DNA from: an uncultured Mycoplasmatota bacterium
GTDB taxonomy: Bacteria; Bacillota_I; Bacilli_A; RF39; UBA660
Assembly (NCBI GenBank): GCA_946497955.1
Contig: CAMMMH010000008.1
Location: 1-51,835 of the forward strand
Direction: 5' to 3'
Length of the DNA stretch: 51,835 nt
Part shown: positions 1 to 10,582 of the stretch, piece by piece
Numbering within the stretch: position 1 is the stretch's first letter
Layout: every line of letters starts with the position of its first letter
Program-made: the position numbers and the translations under genes
The notes under the pieces: model-generated
Seen by the model: the letters and a program-made list of their open reading frames with translations, nothing else
What the model was told of the DNA's origin: nothing
Databases searched by the model: none

Positions 1-94
1 TTATAACTCCATATGCTAACTAAAATTGTAAGATTTATTTTTGAAAATTCCCTTAAATAAAAAAACTGCAAACTTTCAAATTACAGTCTTTTTA

Positions 95-1138
95 TTATTT
101 ATAAGAATATTTAAATTTATGTATCTCTAAATGTTTATCAGACACATCATATTTCATTGCATATATCTCATAATCTCCAGCTTTGTCTGGCAAACTATTA
201 TATTGTCCTGTTGTTTTATTATATATCGAATAATAAGCATCAACATCTGAATAAAGTGTTGAAGGAATAAATATTCTTAATACTGACTTTATATCTTTAC
301 TTAAAATCCAGTTATTACTATTTTCAATACTACTTACTAAATCAATTACATTCTCTTTATCATAATAAGCATTGATAATAGTATATTCAGTTTTATCTTC
401 ATCAAAATAAGTACCCCAATTTTGAATTTCAAGTTCGCCATTACTTGGAAGTTCTGCATCTACTATATCTCTATATTTATCTATTTCATCATAATTCGCT
501 GAAAATGTTGGAATTAAACAAAAAGTACCATAAACTAACAAAAGAAAAGCTATTATAAAACCACCAACAATATTTTTAGTGCATTTAAATCCAACTTTCT
601 TATATTTAAAACCTAGTATGATAGATAGTATTGGAATAGGTAAAAAACACCAACATATCCACATATTTTTAGTAAAATTAAAGCCATGCTGAGGACTTAT
701 TTCATCAACAATAAAAAGCGAAGCTAAAGCTAACCATAAACTTACAATAGTTACTATAAATAGTATTATCATACCATTTTTAACAAATCTACTATGTGGA
801 TATTCTTCTATTTTCATAATGGTTTTCTTATTCTCCACAATTTTAACTTCATCATTATCTTTATTTTTCTTACTAAATAATTTTTTCAGTCTAAAACTAA
901 CTTTAATAATTAAAATAGATATAACAAACCATATCAGTATTATTACAAAGTCAGTCATTATTAACTCACCTATAGTCAATTTATCAGTAGAATCCATACT
1001 ATCTATCATCGCTAATATTGATAATATTATCCACATAATTGATGGTATAACAAATAATTCAAAGAAAAATCTAGATTTAAAAACATTGTTATCTTTTTTA
1101 GAATTAGTACTCTTCATAAAACAATTACTTCCTTTCAC
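95..1138 (-). CDS. Hypothetical polytopic membrane protein
   Basis: 347-aa ORF with several hydrophobic segments; family not recognised. Confidence 0.75.
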   Translation of the reverse strand: MKGSNCFMKSTNSKKDNNVFKSRFFFELFVIPSIMWIILSILAMIDSMDSTDKLTIGELIMTDFVIILIWFVISILIIKVSFRLKKLFSKKNKDNDEVKIVENKKTIMKIEEYPHSRFVKNGMIILFIVTIVSLWLALASLFIVDEISPQHGFNFTKNMWICWCFLPIPILSIILGFKYKKVGFKCTKNIVGGFIIAFLLLVYGTFCLIPTFSANYDEIDKYRDIVDAELPSNGELEIQNWGTYFDEDKTEYTIINAYYDKENVIDLVSSIENSNNWILSKDIKSVLRIFIPSTLYSDVDAYYSIYNKTTGQYNSLPDKAGDYEIYAMKYDVSDKHLEIHKFKYSYK

Positions 1139-1157
1139 TTAATAATGGAAAAGTTGA

Positions 1158-3429
1158 CTACCAAGAGCCACCTCCTCCACCTCCAGAGCCTCCACCACTG
1201 CTTCCTCCTCCAGAAGAAGAACCACCCGATGAAGATGATGAAGAACTAGAAGCCATAACAGATTGTGCCGATGTCATTGTAGAACCAATAAATGTACCAA
1301 AAGCTACAACACTAAAAGCATCATGTCCATCATACCAAGATGGAGCTTGCATATTTATTGTCTCAAACTTTTTAACCCATTTATCAGATACTCCCAAAAC
1401 ATAAGTAAATGGTAAAATATCATAAAAGTAAGTTGGATTAGAGTTAACCATCGCTTCTAATTTATCTTTTTCAGCAGTCTCTAAGAAGTTTTTAAAGCCT
1501 CTTATTTTACCTAAGATTTCATTACCATATGGAGTTCTTTTTGGCATGTATTTAAAGCATAATATCATTCCTATTAAACATAATACACCAACTATAACCC
1601 CAATTAAATAAATAGGCTCACTAGTAACTGCATCCTTAATAGGTAAAGTACTAAAGAAAACAGAAGAATGAAAAATAGTAAATCCTAACCAAACTATCCT
1701 AAATAACAAAGGAACTTTTGAATAAAATCCTACTGCATAAAATGGTATATAAAATGCACAGATAAATAGTGTTAACACAACTTCTCCTGATCCTGCATAA
1801 TCAAGTGTAGGTATTGCAACAGTAGTAAATAATGATATAAGTATTAGTATAACAACTATTATCGACTTCCTAGAAGCTTTCTTCTCAAATATCTTATTTT
1901 TATTTTCTTTATCATTTATATTATCTAATATCTTATTAGTCGTAACATAAAACTTATCATACAACTCATCTTTAGTAACTTCATCTCTTACCGCTGTATC
2001 TTTAAATAATCCCCCTAAGAACAGTCTTTCATTCGCATCATTACCATCATAATCTTTAAGCTTAGTTATCTTAAACCCATCTGCTTTAGAAAATAAAGAC
2101 TCATCAGTATTATCAGATATCTTAATATATCCTTTATTCGCTAAATATATTAACAATGAAACTACATCTTTACTATTCGCTTTACCTTTATATAAGAATC
2201 CTACTTCTAGACTATTAAAACCTTCAGGAGGATAAAACTCTACTGTCTCAACTACTCTATTATCACGACCAAAGATAAACCATAATAAGAAAGATATTAT
2301 TAAAGCTGCTATCGGTATAATAAACATTAAATAGATATTAGAATTTACTGCAAGTCCTGCATCCACAAAATATCCTTCAGGAAGTTCACATCTAACAGTC
2401 AAAGCCTCGCCTTTATTTAAAACTCCATCATAACTTCCTGATATTGTATTACCATTAACAGTATAATTAATACCATCATTATTAGTAGAACCTACTTCTC
2501 CTTTTGAAAAGCCTAACTTACTAGCATCAAACTCTTTAGGCATCGTTATATTAAAAGTTACATTACCTATTACTGTATCCCACTCACTACCTACAATATT
2601 GTAATATAACTCATCATAACCACTTACAGGATCTTTTCCTAAATTATAAGTGTATTTAACTGTATAAGTCTTTTTTCCAGTTAAGGTACGACTAGCAGAA
2701 CCTATCTGTATTTTATAATTACCATTTTCTCTTGATACCGAATATTCATCACTAACACTTAAATTAGTAACCTGAGTTCTATTAGTAGAAGTACTACCAT
2801 CAAGTCTTACTATTTTATTACTTAAAGGAATAGTTCTAAATATTCCATGTTTAGGAGTATTAAAATAAGCAGTTATTGTCTCTGTTATATCAAAAGTATT
2901 ATTAGAATTTACTATAATATTAACATCATAATTATCAATAACATAATCATATGATGAATAGATGCTATTTTCACTAGGTGTACTACTACTAGAACTTACT
3001 ACCTCATCATTAATACTAACTGATAAACTATAATACTTTATATCATCAGTACTATATTCTCCTAATATATCTAAGTTAAACATCAAATTAAACTGATTAG
3101 AACCAGTTAAAGCGATATTAGAACCACCCGCTTCTGTTATTAGATTATAATCTTTATCATAATAAGAAACTCTAGAACTATAAGTAATAGACTTATTAGA
3201 ATTATTAACAACTTCTCCACTAAAACCAAAAGCCTTAGTAGAAGTGCCTGAATAATCTTTAAACGTAATATTAGAAAAAGACAAATCACTAACATCTAAG
3301 TTTTTAACATCACTAATATCAGTATAAGATAACTCACTACTCAAAGCCTTAGTATTCACAGGATAAATACAAACTATAGATAATACAACTATTGCCAATA
3401 ATAATATTTTCTTAAATCTACTTTTCATT
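1158..3429 (-). CDS. DUF2207-type membrane protein with C-terminal Ser/Gly-rich tail
   Basis: Signal/TM segment, YDVNIIVNSNNTFDITETITAYFNTPKHGIFRTIP, C-terminal GGGSGGGGGGSW. The ORF track start (3503) overlaps lemA; MKSRFKK at about 3429 is a more plausible start. Confidence 0.8.
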
Positions 3430-3978
3430 AACATCAACACTTTCCCTTTCACTATTCTTTGCTTCAAACATTGTCTTTGACCTAAATCCAAAAATCTTTG
3501 CAAAGATATTATTAGGAAACATTTCTACTTTATTATTAAAGATTCTAACTGTCCCATTATAATATTTTCTAGAATTTGCAATATCATCTTCTATTTTTAC
3601 TAACTTATCACTTAAATCTTTAAAGTTATCACTAGCTTTCAACTCCGGATAAGCCTCTACTAAAACCATAATTTTATCAATATCTCTAGATAGTTTTACA
3701 TTTGTTTTAATTTTCTCATCAAAAGACATATCATCATAAATATTACCTCTTAACTTTGTAACTTCTTCTAAGGTATCTTTCTCATATTTCGCATAACCTT
3801 TAACTACTTCCACTAAATTAGGAACTAAATCCCATCTTTTCTTTAAATAAATATCCATAGTAGAAAAAGCCTCTTTTACTTTATTATCTAAGCTAGAAAA
3901 ACTATTAAATAAAATAACAGCATAAACAAGAATTATAACAAAAACTCCTATAACAACATAAATCCCCATAACTCCCAC
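3418..3978 (-). CDS. lemA: LemA family protein
   Basis: N-terminal TM then FNSFSSLDNKVKEAFSTMDIYLKKRWDLVPNLVEVVKGYAKYEKDTLEEVTKLR, characteristic of LemA. Confidence 0.9.
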   Translation of the reverse strand: MGVMGIYVVIGVFVIILVYAVILFNSFSSLDNKVKEAFSTMDIYLKKRWDLVPNLVEVVKGYAKYEKDTLEEVTKLRGNIYDDMSFDEKIKTNVKLSRDIDKIMVLVEAYPELKASDNFKDLSDKLVKIEDDIANSRKYYNGTVRIFNNKVEMFPNNIFAKIFGFRSKTMFEAKNSERESVDVNEK

Positions 3979-4023
3979 CTCTATCTTAATTTAATTCTAT
4001 CATAATTAAAGTCATATGCCTAC

Positions 4024-4056
4024 AAAAAAAGAATTGTTTCTATAAATAACAATTCT
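4024..4056 (-). terminator. Rho-independent terminator downstream of flavodoxin gene
   Basis: Minus strand AGAATTGTT-loop-AACAATTCT followed by a T-tract. Confidence 0.75.
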
Positions 4057-4077
4057 CTAAACGAGTTAACAAAAGTA

Positions 4078-4740
4078 TTAACTTATACTATCAATAAAAT
4101 CATTTATATCATCATCACTTGGGTTAGTTCCAAAACGAATGCCTTCCTGCCAAGTCCCAGTTTTAGTCAAATCTTCAAGTATATCTGCACTATTTCCTAT
4201 TCCAGATGATGATGAAGTACAAAACGGAATAACCGTCTTACCAGTAAAATCATTCGCTTCTACAAAAGAATTTACTGGCCAAGCTGCTATACCCCACCAA
4301 ATAGGATAACCAATTAAGACAGTATCATAAGTATCAAAGTTAGGAACAGTAGTACTTTCGAGTTCTACATCTCTTAAAGATTCATCATTATGTTCTTTTG
4401 ATACCCTTGAATTATCATCATTCCAGTCTAAATCATCATCAGTATAAGGGTCACTAGGAACAATTTCAAAGGTATCAGCATTCAAATTTTCTGCCAGTTT
4501 TTTAGCAACTCCCCGAGTATTTCCAGTAGCAGAATAATAAACAACCAAAGTTTTACCTGTCCCACTACCAATATTATCATCAGTAATATTTTCATCAGTA
4601 GTAGAGTTATTATTACCATTATTAGTAGTATTATTATTTACATTATCACTCTCATTATTACTTAAAATTGAATACCCCATAACTGCAACAACGGCAATGA
4701 TTAGTACAGCAAATAACCCATAGACTATTTTTCTATTCAT
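4078..4740 (-). CDS. Membrane-anchored flavodoxin
   Basis: N-terminal TM, Asn/Thr-rich linker, then TLVVYYSATGNTRGVAKKLAE and IGYPIWWGIAAWPVNSFVE. Confidence 0.88.
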   Translation of the reverse strand: MNRKIVYGLFAVLIIAVVAVMGYSILSNNESDNVNNNTTNNGNNNSTTDENITDDNIGSGTGKTLVVYYSATGNTRGVAKKLAENLNADTFEIVPSDPYTDDDLDWNDDNSRVSKEHNDESLRDVELESTTVPNFDTYDTVLIGYPIWWGIAAWPVNSFVEANDFTGKTVIPFCTSSSSGIGNSADILEDLTKTGTWQEGIRFGTNPSDDDINDFIDSIS

Positions 4741-4798
4741 TTAAACTCTCCTTTCAAAAAAAAATATACAATATTAGAGTATACTATAGTCAAATGTT

Positions 4799-6055
4799 TT
4801 ATACACTATTCTCCAAATATTTCATAATTGCATATGCTGCATCTCTTCCTGCCCGTGAGGCAAAAGCAACTGTAGAAGTAGTACCTGCTAAATCTCCTCC
4901 AGCAAATACTTTTTCTTTTGAAGTATGTCCATCTTTATCTATTAGTATTCTTCCTCTTTTATCAAGCTCTAATCCTAAACTATTAACAACACTACTTTCA
5001 GGATGACTTCCTATCGCCATAATTACATAGTCACAAGAAAGATAATAGTTAGTTTCTTCTATATTAACAGGAGATAATCTATCATCATCATCTTTTTTTA
5101 CAAGTTCTGTCTTAATTACTTCAATTTTCTCTACACTTTTTTCTCCATAAATACCAATAATATTATTTTGAAATAAAAACTCTACGCCCTCATTCCTAGC
5201 TTCCTTAATCTCTTTTTCTTCAGCAGGAGCCTCCACTTCACTTCTCCTATAAATAACATAAACCCTACTCGCACCTTTTCTTTTTATAGTACGAGCAACA
5301 TCCATAGCAACATTTCCACAACCACTAACTAAAACAACCTTACCTTCATAATCAGGATGGTTATTAGACTCTAACAATTCATTACCACCATATACACCAT
5401 CCAAATCTTCTCCAGGTATATTCATCTTACTAGAAAGATTGGCACCAAATCCTAAAAATACCGCATCATATTCATTCTCTAAATCCTCTAAACTAAAATC
5501 TTTTCCAATGCTTTGATTTAATCTAACATCTATACCTAACTCCAAAATCTTATCAATTACTTTTCTTAACAAAGTTTTATCTAACCTAAACTCTGGTATT
5601 CCATGATATAAAAGGCCACCTAAGTAATCATGCCTTTCATAGATTGTCACATTATAACCATTACGTCTTAAGAAAGCTGCACTGCTTAACCCACTAGGTC
5701 CTCCTCCTACAACTGCCACTCTTTTATTTTTTAAAGGTAAGCTACTAATAGCCCAATTATTTTTCAAAGCCATATCCCCAACAAAAGCCTCTATCTTTCC
5801 TATTTCAACAGCATTACTATCCTTAATCCTTACCTTTACACACTTCCCTTCACACTGCTTACTTTTAGGACAAACTCTCCCACATATAGAAGGTATTACC
5901 GTAGTTTCAGATAATAACTGATAAGCTTCCCTATATTTTTCTTCTTTCACTAGCTTAATAAATCCTCTAATATCATTATTTAAAGGACATCCTAACTGAC
6001 AAGGCTTCCTAACACACTCTAAACACTCATCAGCTTTTCTAATAATATTAGTCAT
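4799..6055 (-). CDS. NAD(P)-dependent oxidoreductase, glutamate synthase small subunit-like
   Basis: N-terminal Cys-rich motifs (CLECVRKPCQLGCP; CGRVCPKSKQCEGKC), VAVVGGGPSGLSSAAFLRRNGYNVTIYER and a second GxGxxA nucleotide-binding motif. Confidence 0.88.
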   Translation of the reverse strand: MTNIIRKADECLECVRKPCQLGCPLNNDIRGFIKLVKEEKYREAYQLLSETTVIPSICGRVCPKSKQCEGKCVKVRIKDSNAVEIGKIEAFVGDMALKNNWAISSLPLKNKRVAVVGGGPSGLSSAAFLRRNGYNVTIYERHDYLGGLLYHGIPEFRLDKTLLRKVIDKILELGIDVRLNQSIGKDFSLEDLENEYDAVFLGFGANLSSKMNIPGEDLDGVYGGNELLESNNHPDYEGKVVLVSGCGNVAMDVARTIKRKGASRVYVIYRRSEVEAPAEEKEIKEARNEGVEFLFQNNIIGIYGEKSVEKIEVIKTELVKKDDDDRLSPVNIEETNYYLSCDYVIMAIGSHPESSVVNSLGLELDKRGRILIDKDGHTSKEKVFAGGDLAGTTSTVAFASRAGRDAAYAIMKYLENSV

Positions 6056-6115
6056 TTCATCTCCTCCTATTTATAACTATCATACACCTGTCTATAAAAT
6101 TAAAAAAGACAAGAA

Positions 6116-6547
6116 TTACTTCTCATCCTTTAATTCCATCATCGCACTAGTTACTTCTTCTTCTATCTCAGGTAAAGCACTTTTACTAATATTAGTTAAT
6201 ATTACAAGTTCTCTAACTGTATCTATTATAATCTTTCCCCAAATAATACCACTTCTAACCTTCAAATCATTAAATAAATCTGGAGTAATACTATCAAAGA
6301 AATAACCAATTACAACTCTATCTCTTGCAATTACTAATCTTTTATTAGTAACTGCAATTATACCACTACTAGTAACATCTAAAGAACTCTTATTTTTCTG
6401 AGCATAAAAAGCATATCTAATAACTTCATCATCATGTAAATGTTCAAGTAATATTTTAGAATGTCTTTTTAATCTCCATCCTACAGTTAAAGGATACTTT
6501 CTCCTAAAACTAGATAGTTGTTCCTTTAAAATCTCTTCATTACTCAT
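6116..6547 (-). CDS. Small protein, PH-domain-like
   Basis: 143 aa; VTSSGIIAVTNKRLVIARDRVVIGYFFDSI resembles a bacterial PH-domain strand pattern. Confidence 0.55.
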   Translation of the reverse strand: MSNEEILKEQLSSFRRKYPLTVGWRLKRHSKILLEHLHDDEVIRYAFYAQKNKSSLDVTSSGIIAVTNKRLVIARDRVVIGYFFDSITPDLFNDLKVRSGIIWGKIIIDTVRELVILTNISKSALPEIEEEVTSAMMELKDEK

Positions 6548-6555
6548 AAATACCT

Positions 6556-7122
6556 CTATTCATTAATAAAACCATTATCTTTTAAGAACTTAACTGTTGT
6601 ATCTTTATCAGTTAAACCTTCTTGAATATCAACTATTTTATCTTTTTTAACAACAAGTAATAAAGGTGTTCCATATCCTTCACTAAAGTAATCATCAGAC
6701 TTAATTAATTTAGATTGTCCTTCATCATCTAACTCATCGGTATTTAAATAATTAACTTTAACATCATATTCATATACTATATTTCTAATAATCGGTTCCA
6801 TTTGTTGACAATAATGACATGTTGGTCTAGCGATATAAATTATTGAGGCTTTATTACCTTCTTTAAGATCTAAATATTCATCAATATCAATATCATTTAA
6901 ATCTCCTTGTTCATCCTCTGGAATATCACTACTTGTAGAAGTTGTACTACTAGAACTATTATCATTAGAACTATTATTAGTAGAACTTGTAGTAGTCTTA
7001 CTACTTCCTCCATTATCACATTCTTGTAACTCTGATGTAAAATAACTTGCACCAAATACTATTATTAAAACTAAAACTACTATAGTCGCACTCTTAACTT
7101 TTTCAACTGTTTCTTTCTTCAT
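6556..7122 (-). CDS. Membrane-anchored thioredoxin-fold protein
   Basis: TM, Ser/Thr-rich linker, ASIIYIARPTCHYCQQMEPIIRNI (CxxC) and YGTPLLLVV (cis-Pro). Confidence 0.82.
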   Translation of the reverse strand: MKKETVEKVKSATIVVLVLIIVFGASYFTSELQECDNGGSSKTTTSSTNNSSNDNSSSSTTSTSSDIPEDEQGDLNDIDIDEYLDLKEGNKASIIYIARPTCHYCQQMEPIIRNIVYEYDVKVNYLNTDELDDEGQSKLIKSDDYFSEGYGTPLLLVVKKDKIVDIQEGLTDKDTTVKFLKDNGFINE

Positions 7123-7273
7123 AAACTTCTCCCTCCGTCTACAATTATAACATAAAATAATTAAAAATTAAGTATTATTAACTAATTTCTTCTAAATTTC
7201 ACTTAATATCAAAAAAATTAAATATAAATCTCTAACTTTTTTCATAGAGTATAAAGAAAGGAATGATACCAAA

Positions 7274-8179
7274 ATGAAAATAGGACTTCCCAAAGCACTA
7301 CTTTACTACTACTATGCTCCCCTCTGGAAAGCTTTCTTTAATGAATTAAATGTAGATATTATTGAAAGTAATGATACAACCGCCAAGACTCTAATACTAG
7401 GTAAGGAAAAAAGTATAGACGAATCATGTCTTGCTCTAAAGATATATCTAGGACATATCGAAGAATTAAAAGATAAATGTGATTATATCTTAGTACCAAG
7501 AATATATTCTATTACTAAATCTGAACAAGTATGTACTAATTTCAACGCTTTATATGACCTTGTAAGAAATACTTTTCCTGACATAAAGATATTAAATTAT
7601 AATATTGACTTAAAACATCATCACTCTGAAAAAAATGGTTTTATCAAAATAGGAAAAGAACTTGGTTTTAGTATTATAGAGTCCCTCAATGCTTATAACA
7701 AAGCTAAAGAGATAGAAAAAAATTATTATAAAAATGAGGAAAAGAAAGCTAAAGAAGAATTAAGAAGTAATAAGACAAAGATATTACTATTAGGTCATCC
7801 CTATATCTTAAATGATAATTTAATAGGTAAAAGCATTACCAACTATCTAAAGAAAAATAATATCTCTATTATTTACAGTTATCAAATACCTAAAGACTTA
7901 ATAGAGTTTAACTGTAGTAAGATATCTCAAAAAATACACTTTACTATGAACAAAGAACAAGTCGCTGCTTTCAACTACTTCAAAGACAAAGTAGATGGTA
8001 CTATTATCTTAACAGCATTCCCTTGTGGACCAGATTCTCTATCTAATGAAATGATTATAAGAAAAAGAAAAAAACATCCTACACTTCTCTTAACTTTTGA
8101 AGATTTAACTAATAATACCGCAGTTATAACAAGACTAGAGAGTTTCTTAGATATGTTAAAAGGAGGAATTCACCTATGA
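7274..8179 (+). CDS. Acyl-CoA dehydratase activase-associated protein (DUF2229-like)
   Basis: MKIGLPKALLYYYYAPLWKAFFNELNVDII and conserved Cys in DESCLALKIYLGH, FPCGPDSLSNEMI. Confidence 0.82.
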   Translation: MKIGLPKALLYYYYAPLWKAFFNELNVDIIESNDTTAKTLILGKEKSIDESCLALKIYLGHIEELKDKCDYILVPRIYSITKSEQVCTNFNALYDLVRNTFPDIKILNYNIDLKHHHSEKNGFIKIGKELGFSIIESLNAYNKAKEIEKNYYKNEEKKAKEELRSNKTKILLLGHPYILNDNLIGKSITNYLKKNNISIIYSYQIPKDLIEFNCSKISQKIHFTMNKEQVAAFNYFKDKVDGTIILTAFPCGPDSLSNEMIIRKRKKHPTLLLTFEDLTNNTAVITRLESFLDMLKGGIHL

Positions 8180-9264
8180 AACAGTTAGTTGCCTTCCCAC
8201 AACTAGGTAATTATTTTTATCCCTTTAGAAAATTAATAACTAATACAACTCATCTAAAAGTAATAGAAATGCCTAAAATAACAAAAGAGACGATTTCTCT
8301 AGGCAGTAAAAACTCCCCTGATACTGTCTGTGTTCCTTTTAAATATAATTTAGGTAACTTTATAGAAGCCTTAGATAAAGGAGCGACAGTTCTATTTCAA
8401 GCAGGTGGTGGTTGTAGATATAGATATTATGCTGAAGTCCAAGAAACTATTTTAAAAGATTTAGGCTATAACTTTACAATGTATCAAGTAGCAGAAAAAG
8501 ATCATGCTAGATTTAGTGAATTATATAAAACTATGTTAAAGTTAAATCCTTATCTTACCAAAAGGAAATTAATAAAAGAAATAATAAGTACTCTTCTTTA
8601 CATTTATTATTTAGATAATATAGATATCTTTATCAGAAAAAGAGTTGGTTTTGAAAAAGAAAAGAATAGTTTCAAAAAGATTAAAGATGACTTTATTAAG
8701 AAAGCGAACATTGAAAATAGTATTATAAAGTTAACAAAGCTCTATTACAAAGCCAAGAAAAAACTAAGAAAAGTAAAAATAGATAAACCAAAAGATACTC
8801 TAAAAGTCGGTATCATAGGAGAATTATATACATCTATGGAACCATTCTCTAACTATGAACTAGAAAAGTTACTAGCAAGTTTTAACATAGAAATTAAAAG
8901 ATTTACTAATCTAAGTTATTTATTATGGCAAAAAAAGTTAATGGAATGGTATATGAAGTTAAAGATTAAAAAGTATTGCAAATATACACTAGGAGCAGAT
9001 GGACTTGATAATGTATATAGAGTCTACTGGTTAAAGAAACATAAATATGATGGTATTATCCATATAAAACCTACAGGATGTACACCAGAAATAGGTGCAA
9101 TGCCCATCATAATGAATATTGCCAAAGATAATGATATGCCAATTATATTTCTATCATTTGATGAACAAACAGGAGTTGAAGGACTAAATACAAGGATTGA
9201 AGCATTCTATGATTTATTAAAGATTAAGAAGGAGGAAGAAAATGGAAGCAAGTCTAGGAATTGA
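8176..9264 (+). CDS. 2-hydroxyacyl-CoA dehydratase-like protein
   Basis: AFPQLGNYFYPFRKLI, DTVCVPFKYNLGNFIEALDKGATVLFQAGGGCRYRYYAEVQ; overlaps both neighbours. Confidence 0.8.
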   Translation: MKQLVAFPQLGNYFYPFRKLITNTTHLKVIEMPKITKETISLGSKNSPDTVCVPFKYNLGNFIEALDKGATVLFQAGGGCRYRYYAEVQETILKDLGYNFTMYQVAEKDHARFSELYKTMLKLNPYLTKRKLIKEIISTLLYIYYLDNIDIFIRKRVGFEKEKNSFKKIKDDFIKKANIENSIIKLTKLYYKAKKKLRKVKIDKPKDTLKVGIIGELYTSMEPFSNYELEKLLASFNIEIKRFTNLSYLLWQKKLMEWYMKLKIKKYCKYTLGADGLDNVYRVYWLKKHKYDGIIHIKPTGCTPEIGAMPIIMNIAKDNDMPIIFLSFDEQTGVEGLNTRIEAFYDLLKIKKEEENGSKSRN

Positions 9265-10192
9265 TATAGGTTCTATTTCTACCAAAGGAGTAGTACTTGA
9301 TAATGATAATAATATACTAGCATCTAGTTATTTATGGACTGAAGGTAATCCTATTAAAGCCGTTAAAAAGGTTTTAAAAGATTTAGAGGAACAATTACCA
9401 AAAGATATTAAAGTTACATCAGTAGGTACAACAGGTTCTGCAAGAAAACTTATAGGAACAATGTTAGGAGCAACAAGTATAAAAAATGAGATAACAGCCC
9501 ATGCTATAGGTACTCTATCAAAGTATCCAGATATAAGAACCATATTAGAAATAGGAGGACAAGACTCTAAGATAATTCTACTTGATAATGGTATCGTTAC
9601 AGACTATGCTATGAATACCTTATGTGCAGCAGGAACAGGAAGTTTTCTATCTAGTCAAGCGAAACGTTTAGGATTAAATGTAGAAGACTTTGGCAAAATC
9701 GCTCTAACTAGTAAAAATCCCACTAATATTGCAGCAAGATGTACAGTCTTTGCAGAATCTGACTTAGTCCATAAAATCCAAATGGGCTATAAAAGAAATG
9801 ATATCATTGCAGGGTTATGCTACAGTGTAGCATCAAATTATCTTAATAATGTAGGTAAAGGTAAAAAAATAGTAGGACCAATTATCTTTCAAGGTGGAGT
9901 ATCTAAAAATATAGGAGTAAAGAAAGCCTTTGAAAACTTATTAAAAGAAGATATTATTGTAGATGAAAATGGTCATCTAATGGGTGCCATAGGTAGTGCC
10001 ATCTTAGCAAGAAAAACAGGAATAAAAAAAGAATTTAACTTTAAAGTAAAAGATGCTAACTTTGAAACAACAGGTATTGAATGTAAAGGATGTCCTAATC
10101 ACTGTGAGATAATAGTAGTAAAAAAAGATAATAAAATCCTAGACTACTGGGGTAATAGATGTGATAAAGGAGCTTTAAAAGTAAAAGAGTGA
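9242..10192 (+). CDS. Acyl-CoA dehydratase activase (BadF/HgdC family ASKHA ATPase)
   Basis: SLGIDIGSISTKGVVL, LEIGGQDSKIILL, NTLCAAGTGSFLSSQAKRL, ARCTVFAESDLVH. Confidence 0.92.
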   Translation: MEASLGIDIGSISTKGVVLDNDNNILASSYLWTEGNPIKAVKKVLKDLEEQLPKDIKVTSVGTTGSARKLIGTMLGATSIKNEITAHAIGTLSKYPDIRTILEIGGQDSKIILLDNGIVTDYAMNTLCAAGTGSFLSSQAKRLGLNVEDFGKIALTSKNPTNIAARCTVFAESDLVHKIQMGYKRNDIIAGLCYSVASNYLNNVGKGKKIVGPIIFQGGVSKNIGVKKAFENLLKEDIIVDENGHLMGAIGSAILARKTGIKKEFNFKVKDANFETTGIECKGCPNHCEIIVVKKDNKILDYWGNRCDKGALKVKE

Positions 10193-10213
10193 CTTTTGTA
10201 TCTTCACTCTTTT
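10183..10213. terminator. Bidirectional terminator between convergent genes
   Basis: AAAAGAGTGA ... TCACTCTTTT perfect 10-bp inverted repeat with A/T tracts on both sides. Confidence 0.8.
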
Positions 10214-10580
10214 ATTTTCTACTATTTTTAAGTTTCAAATTATTTCTTCTATTTTGCATTTTAAGTAACTTCTTTTTATTACTATTATAATCAAGCATTT
10301 GATACTTATTATTAACTCTTCCTTCTCTGGTAGTAAACTCTATTAAAGCATCATCAAGATTTAATCTTTTAGAAACTTCTAACTCATTTAGAGTTTTATA
10401 AATTTTTTCTAAAGTATCTTCTAAACTATTATCTTTACTATCATAAAATCTATAAATTTTATCTAAAAAATGAACTTCATTTTCTACTCTTACATAACTA
10501 ATATTATGTTGAGACAAATATCTTAATAAATAATCAATAACTTTTTCTTTAGCATTACTATATATATTTCTTATATCCAT
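10212..10580 (-). CDS. Hypothetical protein
   Basis: 122-aa ORF immediately downstream of the ABC-F gene. Confidence 0.65.
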   Translation of the reverse strand: MDIRNIYSNAKEKVIDYLLRYLSQHNISYVRVENEVHFLDKIYRFYDSKDNSLEDTLEKIYKTLNELEVSKRLNLDDALIEFTTREGRVNNKYQMLDYNSNKKKLLKMQNRRNNLKLKNSRK

Positions 10581-10582
10581 AA

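Noticed and set aside
819-1142. Plus-strand ORF 107 aa (and similar ones at 4794, 9328, 11595, 14491, 21131, 28401, 32630, 37570, 41744, 43427)
   Set aside because: Each lies opposite a better-supported coding sequence and lacks recognisable domains.
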